Shown here: one piece after another, positions 36,358-44,054 of the stretch | Layout: every line of letters starts with the position of its first letter | Position numbering within the stretch: the stretch's first letter is position 1 | Origin: Streptomyces roseochromogenus subsp. oscitans DS 12.976 | GTDB taxonomy: Bacteria; Actinomycetota; Actinomycetes; Streptomycetales; Streptomycetaceae | NCBI RefSeq assembly: GCF_000497445.1 | Contig: NZ_CM002285.1 | Span: forward strand, 8,100,070-8,151,025 | Direction: 5' to 3' | Length of the DNA: 50,956 nucleotides | Notes under the pieces: generated by a model | Told to the model about the DNA's origin: nothing | What the model saw: only the letters and a program-made list of their open reading frames with translations | The model's database searches: none | Translations under genes and position numbers: made by a program

Positions 36358-37170
36358 TCAGGCGTGCAGCTCGCCCTCGATGACCGTGACCGCGCGGCCG
36401 GTGAGCAGCGTGCGATCACCGCGCAGACCGGTGCGGACCAGGCCGGTGCGGCGGGAGGCCTGCAGCCCGGTGAGGTTGTCGCGGCCGAGGCGCGCCGACC
36501 AGTGCGGGGCAAGCGCGGTGTGGGCGCTGCCGGTGACCGGGTCCTCGTCGATGCCGACGTTCGGGAAGAAGCAGCGGGAGACGAAGTCGTAGCCGCGGGA
36601 CGGGTCCTCGGCACGGGCGGTGGTGATGACGCCGCGCGAGGAGTAGGCGCCGAGTGACCTGTGGTCCGGCGCGAGGCCGAGGACGGTCTTCTCGTCGGCC
36701 AGTTCCACGAGCAGGTCACCGACGTTCGCGCCGGTGTCGAAGGCGGCGACGGGCTCGGCACCCAGCGCCTCGGCGACCCCGGCCGGGACCTCGACCCGGG
36801 TCAGCGGGGCGGTCGGGAAGTCGAGGGTGATCGAGCCGTCGGCGGCCGGCGTGGCGATGAGCACGCCGCTGCGGGTGGTGAACCGCACCGGGCCCTCGTG
36901 GGCGCCGGTGGTGTGCAGGACGTGGGCGGTGGCGAGCGTGGCGTGCCCGCACATGGCGACCTCGGCGACGGGCGTGAACCAGCGCAGCGCCCAGTCCGCC
37001 TCGCCGCCCCCGGGTAGCCGGTGGGCGAACGCCGTCTCGGCGTGGTTGACCTCCATGGCGACGTTCTGGAGCCAGTCGTCGGCCGGGAAGACGTCGTCGA
37101 GGAGCAGGACTCCGGCCGGGTTGCCGGCGAAGGGGCGGTCGGTGAAGGCGTCCACGATTCGAATGCGCAT
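36358..37170 (-). CDS. PhzF-family isomerase-like protein
   Basis: This 270-residue protein has two similar alpha/beta halves of the diaminopimelate-epimerase fold. Family hallmarks are FAGNPAGVLLLDD, the catalytic glutamate E45 in NHAETAF, MCGHATLATAHVL and DPVTGSAHTAL. PhzF itself isomerises a phenazine precursor, but most chromosomal homologues, including this lone gene, have unknown substrates. It is tail-to-tail with the CPBP gene, 8 bp apart. ATG 37170 has no clear SD. Confidence 0.87.
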   Translation of the reverse strand: MRIRIVDAFTDRPFAGNPAGVLLLDDVFPADDWLQNVAMEVNHAETAFAHRLPGGGEADWALRWFTPVAEVAMCGHATLATAHVLHTTGAHEGPVRFTTRSGVLIATPAADGSITLDFPTAPLTRVEVPAGVAEALGAEPVAAFDTGANVGDLLVELADEKTVLGLAPDHRSLGAYSSRGVITTARAEDPSRGYDFVSRCFFPNVGIDEDPVTGSAHTALAPHWSARLGRDNLTGLQASRRTGLVRTGLRGDRTLLTGRAVTVIEGELHA

Positions 37171-37215
37171 GACGCCGACGCTAGTGGCTGCGACGGCCCT
37201 CGGCACAAGGCCAAT

Positions 37216-37671
37216 TCACGAGTCCTGGCACGTTTCCCGGACGCCGGCGGCCCGCGCCCACGCCCACGGCGCGAGCTGGGCGACGCCGAACGACACCTCC
37301 AGCACCAGGAACGGCCACAGCACTTCGGGCCCGCCGTGCGCCAGCGCGTACGCCTGCCACAGCGAGAACAGGGCACGGGCGGTGCCGTCGAGCAGACCGT
37401 GCAGGGGCAGCGGTCGTACGACACGCAGGACGGACCAGACCACCACGACCGAGCCCATCAGGTTGGCGTACAGGGTCTGCAGGGGGGTGAGCGCGGGCAG
37501 GGCGCCGAGACCGACCGCGTCGCCGCCGGCCGACAGCAGGCGATGCAGCAACGCGTACGTCCAGGGCGTCGCGAAACCGGCCGTGACGATCAGGTCGTAC
37601 CAGCCGCTGGTGCGGACGAGGCGCAGATAGGCGGGGGAAGCAGGGGAAAAGACAGGGGAAGCAGCGGGCAT
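37216..37671 (-). CDS. Four-helix membrane protein controlled by a MerR regulator
   Basis: This 151-residue protein has about four transmembrane helices, including LMGSVVVVWSVLRVV and VLWPFLVLEVSFGVAQL. It is of unknown function. ATG 37671 is preceded by GGAG. It is transcribed from a promoter with a 20-bp spacer and a central dyad at 37719-37750, divergent from a MerR gene, so it is the probable regulated target. The stimulus is unknown. Confidence 0.75.
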   Translation of the reverse strand: MPAASPVFSPASPAYLRLVRTSGWYDLIVTAGFATPWTYALLHRLLSAGGDAVGLGALPALTPLQTLYANLMGSVVVVWSVLRVVRPLPLHGLLDGTARALFSLWQAYALAHGGPEVLWPFLVLEVSFGVAQLAPWAWARAAGVRETCQDS

Positions 37672-37718
37672 CGGAGGCTCCTCGGGGCTCCTGGGACGGG
37701 CTCACTCGGGCGCCGCCC

Positions 37719-37750
37719 ACGCTAGACAGCGGAGTACGCTCCAAGGTCAA
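37719..37750 (-). promoter_or_regulatory. MerR-type promoter and operator
   Basis: On the minus strand TTGACC (37745-37750) and TAGCGT (37719-37724) are 20 bp apart, longer than the normal 17 bp, and the spacer holds the dyad GGAG-CGTA-CTCC (37731-37742). Overlong spacers with central dyads are the signature of promoters that MerR proteins activate by DNA distortion. It drives the gene at 37216-37671. Confidence 0.8.
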
Positions 37751-37788
37751 GTCGAGCGAGCCGGTGGGGACCAAGCGGCGGGGGAGTC

Positions 37789-38154
37789 ATGCGTATCGGA
37801 GAACTGGCCGCGCGTACGGGGCTGTCGAAGGACACCCTGCGCTTCTACGAGAAGATCGGCCTGCTCGACGGCGACCGGCTGCCCAACGGCTACCGCGACT
37901 TCCCGCCGGAGACCGTGGTGTGGCTGCGCTACGTCCGCACTGCGCAGGCGCTCGGCTTCACCCTGGCCGAGATCGCCCGGCACGGTGAGGAGCTGCGCGA
38001 CGCCCCGGACAGTGCCGAGGCCCTGTCCGCCCTGTTCGAGGACAAGATCCGGGTCATCGACGCGCGCATGGCCGAACTGACCGCACTCCGCGCGGACCTG
38101 ACCTCCCGCGTGAGCACGGGGTGCCCGTTGCGGGCGGCGGAACAGACGGTCTGA
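37789..38154 (+). CDS. MerR-family transcriptional regulator
   Basis: This 121-residue regulator is typical in length for the short MerR class: an N-terminal winged HTH (MRIGELAARTGLSKDTLRFY, then EKIGLLDGDRLPNGYRDF) and a long dimerisation helix ending in TGCPLRAAEQTV. One cysteine near the end (STGCPL) could be a ligand site but a CxxC metal motif is absent, so a metal response is not shown. It is divergent from its likely target at 37216-37671. Confidence 0.87.
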   Translation: MRIGELAARTGLSKDTLRFYEKIGLLDGDRLPNGYRDFPPETVVWLRYVRTAQALGFTLAEIARHGEELRDAPDSAEALSALFEDKIRVIDARMAELTALRADLTSRVSTGCPLRAAEQTV

Positions 38155-38241
38155 GAGGCCCAGGCGAGCGTGTTCCCGCGCGGGGAGCGGGCAGCGAGCG
38201 GGCAACTGCACGTCGGGAGGGACATGCCGGACGGAGACCCC

Positions 38242-38784
38242 TCAGGCTGCCGTCGCCCGATGCCGTGCGGGGCGACGGCGGCGGTGGTGGGAGAGCGTGA
38301 CGGCCGCGGTCAGCGGACCCCAGAGGACCAGCGGCTGGTAGAGAAGGCCTACGACCAGATGGCCGGTGGGCGTCATGTCCTCGTGCGGATACGTCCACCA
38401 CCACGGGACGTCGGCCCAGATCACGGTGAGAGCCGCCGCGCCGAGGGCGGCAGGGACGACGGCGGCCAGGGGACGCACCCTTCGCCCCCCGATCAGCGGT
38501 ATCCAGCGCGGGACGACCTCGCCCCACGGCCGCACCAGGCCGATCGTCAGGAAAGCGGCCAGCTCGCAGAGCATGCTGAGTGTCAGCATCCACGCCTTGG
38601 CCTCGAACGTCTCGAAGGCCCCGAAGCCCGTCGCCGTGTAGCCGCCGGGGCATCCGGGTACCAACGCGATGCGCCACAGCCCGCTCGGCAGGACCAGCAG
38701 CGTGGTCAGATGCGCGGCCCAGACGGCCCAACGGGGCGGTGCCGATGCGGAGTTGGCGGAAGTGGAGGGCGGGTGAAGGCTCAT
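38242..38784 (-). CDS. Conserved membrane protein of unknown function
   Basis: This 180-residue protein has about four transmembrane helices (AVWAAHLTTLLVLPSGLW, LCELAAFLTIGLV, PLAAVVPAALGAAALTVIWA and the last near VVGLLYQPLVLWGPL) and an Arg/His-rich tail. ATG 38784 follows GAGGA with about eight bases spacing; longer readings run through unrelated upstream DNA. It resembles small integral membrane proteins common in Streptomyces without a known role. Confidence 0.72.
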   Translation of the reverse strand: MSLHPPSTSANSASAPPRWAVWAAHLTTLLVLPSGLWRIALVPGCPGGYTATGFGAFETFEAKAWMLTLSMLCELAAFLTIGLVRPWGEVVPRWIPLIGGRRVRPLAAVVPAALGAAALTVIWADVPWWWTYPHEDMTPTGHLVVGLLYQPLVLWGPLTAAVTLSHHRRRRPARHRATAA

Positions 38785-38900
38785 GGGAATGATCCTCGGG
38801 CACTCCTCGACGCTCTTCGCCAGCCTGAGCGGCGCACTCGTATGAGCCGCCGGTACGAGACCCGCACGGTGTGCTCGGCCGGGCGACGGGAGCGGGGTCC

Positions 38901-38960
38901 TCCTCCGAGACGAGGAGCCGTCCTTCGAGACGAGGAGTCCTCTTCGGGGACGAGATGTGC
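38901..38960. repeat. Three tandem 20-bp repeats
   Basis: Units begin at 38901, 38921 and 38941. The first two share TCCT(C/T)CGAGACGAGGAG; the third is diverged (TCTTCGGGGACGAGATG). Each of the first two can fold on itself through TCCTC and GAGGA. They lie in the 242-bp gap between two minus-strand genes. Confidence 0.7.
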
Positions 38961-39026
38961 GACGGGCTGTCCTGTGACAGTGAACCTCGACCGATTGCCG
39001 TTGCAGTTTGACCGCCCGGAGGCGCT

Positions 39027-39878
39027 CTACCGGCGGACCGCCGAAATCAGTCCGCCGGGACGCTCCTCGCGCTGCGGCGGGGTGCTGATCGGGCGGCCGT
39101 AGGCGGCGGCGCGCTCGCGCAGGGTGTGGGTGTCGGCCTCCCAGCCGTGCCCGGCCAGCCAGCCGACCGGGTCGTCGGGCATCTCCGAGACCCACATGGA
39201 CGCCGCCGATCCCGGCTCGGCGTCCGCGCCGAAGCGCTCGATCACGCCCCGCGAGCCCAACGTCAGCCCCATCCGACTGCCTGCCACCGACTGCGCGCTG
39301 ATCCGGGCCAGCAGCAGCTCCACCGCGTCCTCGGGCAGATAGATCAGCAGTCCTTCGGCGATCCACACGGTCGGCACCGCCGGGTCGTGCCCTGCGGCGG
39401 CCAGCGCGCCTGGCCAGTCCTCACGCAGATCCACTGCGACGGTGATCCGCTCGCAGCGTGCGACGGCCCGCTCCTGGCGCAGCACCGAAGCCTTGAAGTC
39501 CAGTGGCGCGGCGGTGTCGACCTCGAACAGCCGGGTGCCCGCGGGCCAGTCCATCCGGAAGGCCCGGCTGTCCATACCGGCGCCGAGCAGCACGACCTGC
39601 CGGACCCCGGACGCGGAGGCCTGCTGCAACAGGTCGTCGAGGAACTTCGTCCTGATGACGATGGAGAACGACACGGCCAGCCGGCGGCGGCGCGCGGCCT
39701 CGTCATCTGGCAGCGGTGGTGAGGAGGGCCATAGGCCGCCGGCGGTTGCGAAGGCCTGTGCCAGTGGGTCGCGGAACAGCGCGTTCTCCCGCTCGGTCTC
39801 CAGCGCCCGCACCCTGGCCACCCCCACCGCCGTGGCCCACACTCCCGACGGCTGCACCCGCTCCTGCTCATCAGTCAC
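39027..39878 (-). CDS. SAM-dependent methyltransferase (leucine carboxymethyltransferase-like)
   Basis: This 283-residue class I methyltransferase is of the type abundant in mycobacteria and streptomycetes (LCMT-like). The SAM loop is VVLLGAGMDSRAFRMDW, with the acidic ribose-binding residue in LFEVDTAAPLDFK and WIAEGLLIYLP as the post-motif. It probably O-methylates a small molecule; no biosynthetic partners are adjacent. GTG 39878 lies six bases downstream of a -10-like TAGGCT (39885-39890, minus strand), so the mRNA is probably leaderless. Confidence 0.87.
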   Translation of the reverse strand: MTDEQERVQPSGVWATAVGVARVRALETERENALFRDPLAQAFATAGGLWPSSPPLPDDEAARRRRLAVSFSIVIRTKFLDDLLQQASASGVRQVVLLGAGMDSRAFRMDWPAGTRLFEVDTAAPLDFKASVLRQERAVARCERITVAVDLREDWPGALAAAGHDPAVPTVWIAEGLLIYLPEDAVELLLARISAQSVAGSRMGLTLGSRGVIERFGADAEPGSAASMWVSEMPDDPVGWLAGHGWEADTHTLRERAAAYGRPISTPPQREERPGGLISAVRR

Positions 39879-39887
39879 CGCGCCAGC

Positions 39888-40100
39888 CTAGATGATCGGT
39901 TTTAAGGGGGGCGGATGAGTGGAGCCAGGTTCATGCGCGGCCAGCCGGTCATGCGCGCACTGACCGCCTACGACCACCAGACCCTTGGAATCGATCACCT
40001 GCGCGGAGGCCGGCTGCGCCTTCCGCTGCCGGTATGCCTTCTGGCGGCAGCGCTGCGAGCACGTGTCTGAGCTGTTGGCGACGTGCTCGCTGGCGGCATC
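39888..40100 (-). pseudogene. 5'-truncated reading frame with a C-x3-C-R Cys motif
   Basis: On the minus strand an open frame ending at the TAG 39890-39888 encodes SDTCSQRCRQKAYRQRK at about 40067-40017 followed by about 45 residues. It has no in-frame ATG, GTG or TTG with a plausible start nearby. The Cys motif is almost the same as that in the three-module frame at 41664-42383, which runs on the opposite strand on the other side of the transposase remnant. The upstream CxxC pair expected for a full module is missing. I regard it as a decayed fragment. No function is assigned. Confidence 0.5.
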
Positions 40101-40241
40101 GGTCTGGGCATGTTCGGCGTGCTGTTGAGAACATCGGGTGGTGTCCCGCCGAGTGGTGTAGCGGTCCTTCCCAGCCGTCCGGCCCGCACGGCCCCTGCGG
40201 CGGTTGCCCCGCCTTGATCAGTTGACGATACGGTCGCGGCC

Positions 40242-40715
40242 ATGATCAGTCAGATAGTGACGCTGATGGGCGTACTCGTCGGAGCCCTGACTTCGTATCT
40301 GTCCGTCACCATGGCCGAACGTGCGAAGCATCAGCGCACGATGGCGACCCGCTGGGACCAACGAAAGCTGGACACCTACATCGAGTACGCCGCGTGCGTG
40401 AAGGAGGTCGCTGACGCCTCCAAACACTCTCGGCTGGCCGAGGAAGGCTCAGAGACTCACAAGGAGTTCATGGCAGCGATGGAGGAAGGAGAGCGCAGAC
40501 GCTCAGCTCTCTTCGAAGCGCTCGTGATGCTGGCGGATCCTCCAGCCATCGAGGCAGCCCATGAAGTCAATGTGGCCCTGTGGGAGATGCTCAAACTGGC
40601 GCGCACGCACGAGCCTCCACCCGTGGTCGGCGACCTCCACGAGCGTCTGAACACATACCACGAGCGAGCCCGGGAAGACCTGGGCATCAGAAAGGATTCG
40701 TTGCGAGCCCTCTGA
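40242..40715 (+). CDS. Hypothetical protein with N-terminal membrane helix
   Basis: This 157-residue protein has one N-terminal transmembrane helix (QIVTLMGVLVGALTSYLSVT) followed by an all-helical, charged cytoplasmic region, probably coiled-coil, ending with ERAREDLGIRKDS. Codon bias is less extreme than in flanking core genes, fitting recent acquisition. ATG 40242 is seven bases after a -10-like TACGGT (40229-40234), so it is probably leaderless. It sits between the methyltransferase and a transposase remnant in the accessory region. No function is assigned. Confidence 0.7.
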   Translation: MISQIVTLMGVLVGALTSYLSVTMAERAKHQRTMATRWDQRKLDTYIEYAACVKEVADASKHSRLAEEGSETHKEFMAAMEEGERRRSALFEALVMLADPPAIEAAHEVNVALWEMLKLARTHEPPPVVGDLHERLNTYHERAREDLGIRKDSLRAL

Positions 40716-40751
40716 GCCCGGTCACGTCCCGTGAGGCATGAGGTGGTGTAG

Positions 40752-41770
40752 TCACCTGGCGAGCTGATTCAGTTCGGGCGGGGAAAGCTGGCGGTCGTCA
40801 CCGGTCGGTTTGGTGGTGAAGAGTTCGGCCATGCAGCCTTCGGAGAGGTAGCGGCGGTCGAAGACCTGCCACTCATCGTGAAGTTCGGCCAGGACCGCGG
40901 CAGCGAGCCGGTCGAGGGCGGCGGGGTTGGGGAAGACCTGGACGACGTCGGCTCGCCGCTTGATCTCCCGGTTCAGCCGCTCCAGGGGATTGGTGCTCCA
41001 GATCTTCTTCCAATGCGCCGGCGGGAAGTCCGCGAATGCGGTGATGTCCGTCGCAGCGTCCAAGAGCATGGGTTTGACCTGGGGGAACTGTCGTCCGAGC
41101 ATGTCGGCGACCACGTCCAGTCGGGTGCGGACGGCCTCGGCGGTGGTCTGCGCAAAGATGGTGCGGATGGTCGCGGCGACCATCTCTGCGGAAGCCTTCT
41201 CGATCACGCTGAAGACGTCCCGCACGAAGTGAACCCGGCACCTTTGCCAGGCCGCGCCGAGGAAGACGGTGCGGATCGCGGTCACCAGCCCGCTGTGGCT
41301 GTCGGATATGAGCAGCTGGACGTTCTCCAGGCCGCGGGCCCGCAGACTGCGCAGGAATTTCGTCCAGAACGGCTTCGACTCGCTGTCGCCGACCTCCCCC
41401 ACTCTCGGCTCCGCTCGAGCAGGGGGACCCCCATGCCCGAGGATCTCGCGGTGGCCGGTGGCGGAGATGCCGGTCGCGATGACCACGGCGTGGGACATAA
41501 TCCGGTGGTTGACGCGGGCCTTGCAGTAGGTGGCGTCCAGGAAGACGTAGGGGAAGACGGTGTGGTCCAGCGGCCGTTCCTTGAATGCTTTGAGTTCGGC
41601 ATCGAGTTCGCCGCAGATCCGTGACACCTCCGACTTGGAGATCCCGCTGTCCGCACCGAGTGATCACCACGGCGAACGGGCCCGGTCGATGCGGCGGCGC
41701 CGCTCCAGCAGCGAGGGGAAGAACGAGCCGGTGCGCACCTTCGGGATCTTCAGGTCGTCAGCCTGCGACG
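40752..41770 (-). pseudogene. IS256-family (Mutator-type) transposase remnant
   Basis: This is a DDE transposase with intact C-terminal two thirds: PYVFLDATYCKARVNHR and LISDSHSGLVTAI hold the first two aspartates, and AHWKKIWSTNPLERLNREIK is the family signature near the C-terminus. The upstream part is damaged. KIPKVRTGSFFPSLLERRRR is present at about 41753-41694, but the frame then reaches a TGA near 41661, and about 25-30 residues expected before ADSGISKSEVSRICGELDAE are missing. The N-terminal DNA-binding region is absent. An extra segment of about 14 residues at HGGPPARAEPRVGE comes from an inserted 42-bp repeat. The element is not expected to be mobile. Confidence 0.88.
41394..41435. 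repeat. 42-bp palindromic Streptomyces repeat inserted in the transposase
   Basis: The block runs from CTCCCCCACTCTCGGC to AGGGGGACCCCCATG and contains two overlapping dyads (CCCCC/GGGGG and GGGGG-A-CCCCC). I recognise this sequence as a dispersed repeat common in Streptomyces genomes. It interrupts the transposase between ILG and VGDSES and keeps the reading frame. Confidence 0.75.
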
Positions 41771-42383
41771 AGCCGCCTGCCTCGAACGGCAACAGCGACG
41801 CACGGAACAGCCCGAAGCACCTTCCGGACCACAGGCCGACTCATCACCGGCCTGTCTGATCTGCGAAGTCCCCCTGCCGCCGAACGCTGCCAAGAGCGGG
41901 CGCCGCACCTGTTCTCAACGCTGCCGACAAGCGGCATATCGCTGGCGGACGACACCACCGCTCCCAACTCCCCCACCGGCCCAACCCCGGAACCCGACAC
42001 CGACACCCCTGGGGACATGCGAAGTCTGCGGGCAACCGCTGCCTCCCGGGCGCGGACAGTCACGACGCCGCACGTGTTCAGCCCGATGCCGTCAGCGGGC
42101 CTACCGGTCATCCGGAGAGCAACGTGCGGCGACAACCCCGAGCCCCGTCCCGTTGCCGGGACCTGCGGCTCCACCCAAAACGGTCGGGGCGAGGGTTGAC
42201 GCCCTCGCTCCGACCCGCAACGAATCCCTTGAATCACCGCACTGCCCAGTCTGTTCAGGCCCTATGCCAGAAGGAAGCGGCAGGTCACAGCGCCGAACAT
42301 GCTCCCAGCGCTGCCGCCGGAAGGCATATCGGCGACGGAAGACGACGCTGTCCTGTCCCGAAGAAGAACGTAGCGAAGGTTGA
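41664..42383 (+). pseudogene. Open frame with three Cys4 zinc-finger-like modules, start lost
   Basis: A continuous frame from after a TGA at 41661 to the TGA at 42381-42383 has no ATG, GTG or TTG codon until 42153, so the 5' end is missing or a CTG is used. It encodes three modules starting at 41853, 42018 and 42243, each C-x2-C-x15-C-x3-C-R followed by A-Y-R. Their cores are TCSQRCRQAAYRWR, TCSARCRQRAYRSS and TCSQRCRRKAYRRR. Linkers are Pro/Thr-rich. Each module should bind one zinc and, with the basic tail, may contact DNA or RNA (inference). The first 170 bp overlap the transposase remnant on the opposite strand, suggesting the gene was cut by that element. The short frame 42153-42383 contains only the third module. 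Confidence 0.55.
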
Positions 42384-42459
42384 GTAGTCTCACCGAAGGT
42401 TGAGCGCGGTGGGAGGCGGCCTTGGTGATGTTCATGGAAGCTTCGCCAACTTCGAACAT

Positions 42460-42515
42460 GCAGCTAGAAGGCCCTGGCGTGGGGCTCGCCCGGGATGCCA
42501 GCGCCTTCTAGCTGC
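42460..42515. repeat. Large inverted repeat (19-bp arms)
   Basis: GCAGCTAGAAGGCCCTGGC (42460-42478) pairs with GCCAGCGCCTTCTAGCTGC (42497-42515) with one mismatch and an 18-bp loop. It lies between the Cys-module frame and the convergent DinB-like gene. It may be a bidirectional terminator, or a relic of a mobile-element end. Two CGAAGGTTGAG copies 20 bp apart (42374 and 42394) lie just upstream, the first overlapping the Cys-frame stop. Confidence 0.65.
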
Positions 42516-42615
42516 GCAGAACGGCGCTTAAAGATCGTGAGGCCCATCGGCAGCAGCCATGGAGCGTCACGGAGTCCACGTGAGTTTCCGAAGCTCGATC
42601 GCCGGTTACCGAAAG

Positions 42616-43179
42616 TCATATTCGGTGCGGTACGGCTCCGTCCTGCCAGCGGTAGAGGTCGCGCAGCAGGGAAATCTCGGCGCCATGATGGATCAGCTCC
42701 CTGTTGACGTGCAGGACCCTGTTCTCCATGGGAAACCGCTCGGGACCCACCGTGGGCGGATTGTCCAGGTCAGCGTCCGAGAGCTTGCGGACCCCCGCGT
42801 TCCATCTCCCATACATCTCATCGAGCTGTTTCAGCGCCTCGTCAGCGGTCCCCGCGTAGGCGAATGTCTGGGAGTCGACGTCCTGGCCGCCGAAGTACCA
42901 TCCGACCCGATAGCCCAGGCACGAGACGATGATGTGCGCCAGCCGCCAGGCAATGGTGGTCACCGGCGCCGGCACCGGGGCAGGGGACGCGGAGTCCATC
43001 GTCCATTCCCCCGAACCTTCCGACACCGGTGCGGCCGACGTGCCACGTGGGCGGATGCTCCAGCAGCCGCGCACCGGCTCCCAGAGGTACTCCTCGTCGG
43101 TAATGCCGTCCAGCCGTGGCCGCAGGTTCTTGCGCCAGTACCAGTCCAACTGCTCCGCGAGCCGCTCGCTTCTTGTCAT
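42616..43179 (-). CDS. DinB-like superfamily protein
   Basis: This 187-residue protein is of the DinB/YfiT four-helix-bundle superfamily. It starts MTRSERLAEQLDWYWRKNLR and carries the metal-site histidines in WRLAHIIVS and NRELIHHGAEISLLRDLY. Members include mycothiol- and bacillithiol-dependent transferases; Streptomyces use mycothiol, so a thiol transferase role is possible but not shown. ATG 43179 lacks a clear SD. The gene lies in the accessory region between the Cys-module frame and the STAND module. Confidence 0.8.
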   Translation of the reverse strand: MTRSERLAEQLDWYWRKNLRPRLDGITDEEYLWEPVRGCWSIRPRGTSAAPVSEGSGEWTMDSASPAPVPAPVTTIAWRLAHIIVSCLGYRVGWYFGGQDVDSQTFAYAGTADEALKQLDEMYGRWNAGVRKLSDADLDNPPTVGPERFPMENRVLHVNRELIHHGAEISLLRDLYRWQDGAVPHRI

Positions 43180-43533
43180 TGCCGCACACTACAGACCCGT
43201 CGAGCAGAGTGATCGTCGCCGTCTGCGGTCATCCTCCACTGTCACAAACCCCGCAGTCAGTCATCCCTAATGGGCACAGAAGTCAATTGATCGGCCTTCG
43301 CTGGCAATCGATCAACACCCACTGACACAGGTCACGACGTGTCCTGTCTCAATTGATCTGGTCCGTGAGCGGGGCCGTTGTCTGCGTCGACCGACGGGCG
43401 GCGGAGGCCCGGTGTGCTTCGGGGTGGGGCTGTTCGGGCTGTGTTCGATGCCTGTTGGCTCGTGGCCCAACAGGTAGTACTGCGGCACACTGGCCGTAGT
43501 CCACGACGGCGTGCGGGATCCGGGGGGATGAGG
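43180..43533. other. Intergenic region with dyads upstream of the STAND module
   Basis: No gene is seen here. It contains the 10-bp direct repeat TCAATTGATC at 43283-43292 and 43349-43358, an imperfect dyad GACACAGG/CCTGTCTC at 43324-43351, and a perfect inverted repeat CCTGTTGG (43450-43457) / CCAACAGG (43466-43473) about 60 bp before the next start. These are candidates for promoter control of the two-gene STAND unit. Confidence 0.5.
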
Positions 43534-43983
43534 ATGGACGAGATCGCGCTGGCGACAGCGGCGTCGTCGGCTCTGGTCGGGGCGATGGCCACCGATGCCT
43601 GGCAGCAGGCCCGCGACGGCCTGGTCGCCCTGTGGCGCAGGGTACGTCCGGAACGCGCCGAAAGGATCGGCAACGAGTTGGAGACCTTGCACACCCAGGT
43701 CCTGGACGCCCGCGCGGAGGACGCCCCGGCGGAGATGCTGCGAGGGCTGGAGATGACGTGGCGGGCACAGCTCGGTGCGTTGCTGCAACGCGACCCGCAG
43801 GCGGCGGCTCAGCTGCGGCGGATCCTGGACGAGCAACTGCTCCCGGCGCTGGAGCCCGGTGAGCGGGAAGCGTACAAGGTCGTCCAGACCGTGCACGGCG
43901 GCACGGGCCACTACGTGGCCGGACACACCATCAACATCAACGACAACCGTGGCACGACGGGCGCCACGGACCCAAAAGCCTGA
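43534..43983 (+). CDS. Small partner protein of the STAND NTPase
   Basis: This 149-residue protein has an N-terminal hydrophobic-amphipathic helix (ALATAASSALVGAMATDAW), a helical body of about 90 residues and a C-terminal tail TGHYVAGHTININDN. Streptomyces genomes often carry similar small proteins (N-terminal ...TDAW..., C-terminal G-x-x-x-A/Q-G-R/H-D/T tails) directly upstream of NB-ARC/TPR proteins. The tail may mediate oligomerisation or effector contact (inference). ATG 43534 uses the GGGGGG run as SD; ATG 43528 is too close to it. It is followed after 71 bp by the NB-ARC gene. Confidence 0.72.
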   Translation: MDEIALATAASSALVGAMATDAWQQARDGLVALWRRVRPERAERIGNELETLHTQVLDARAEDAPAEMLRGLEMTWRAQLGALLQRDPQAAAQLRRILDEQLLPALEPGEREAYKVVQTVHGGTGHYVAGHTININDNRGTTGATDPKA

Positions 43984-44054
43984 CCCCGCCCGGGCAGCCG
44001 CCATCCGCGCACGTCGAGCAGCACGCCACGATCGCCGGGCCGGGGGAGCTCAAC

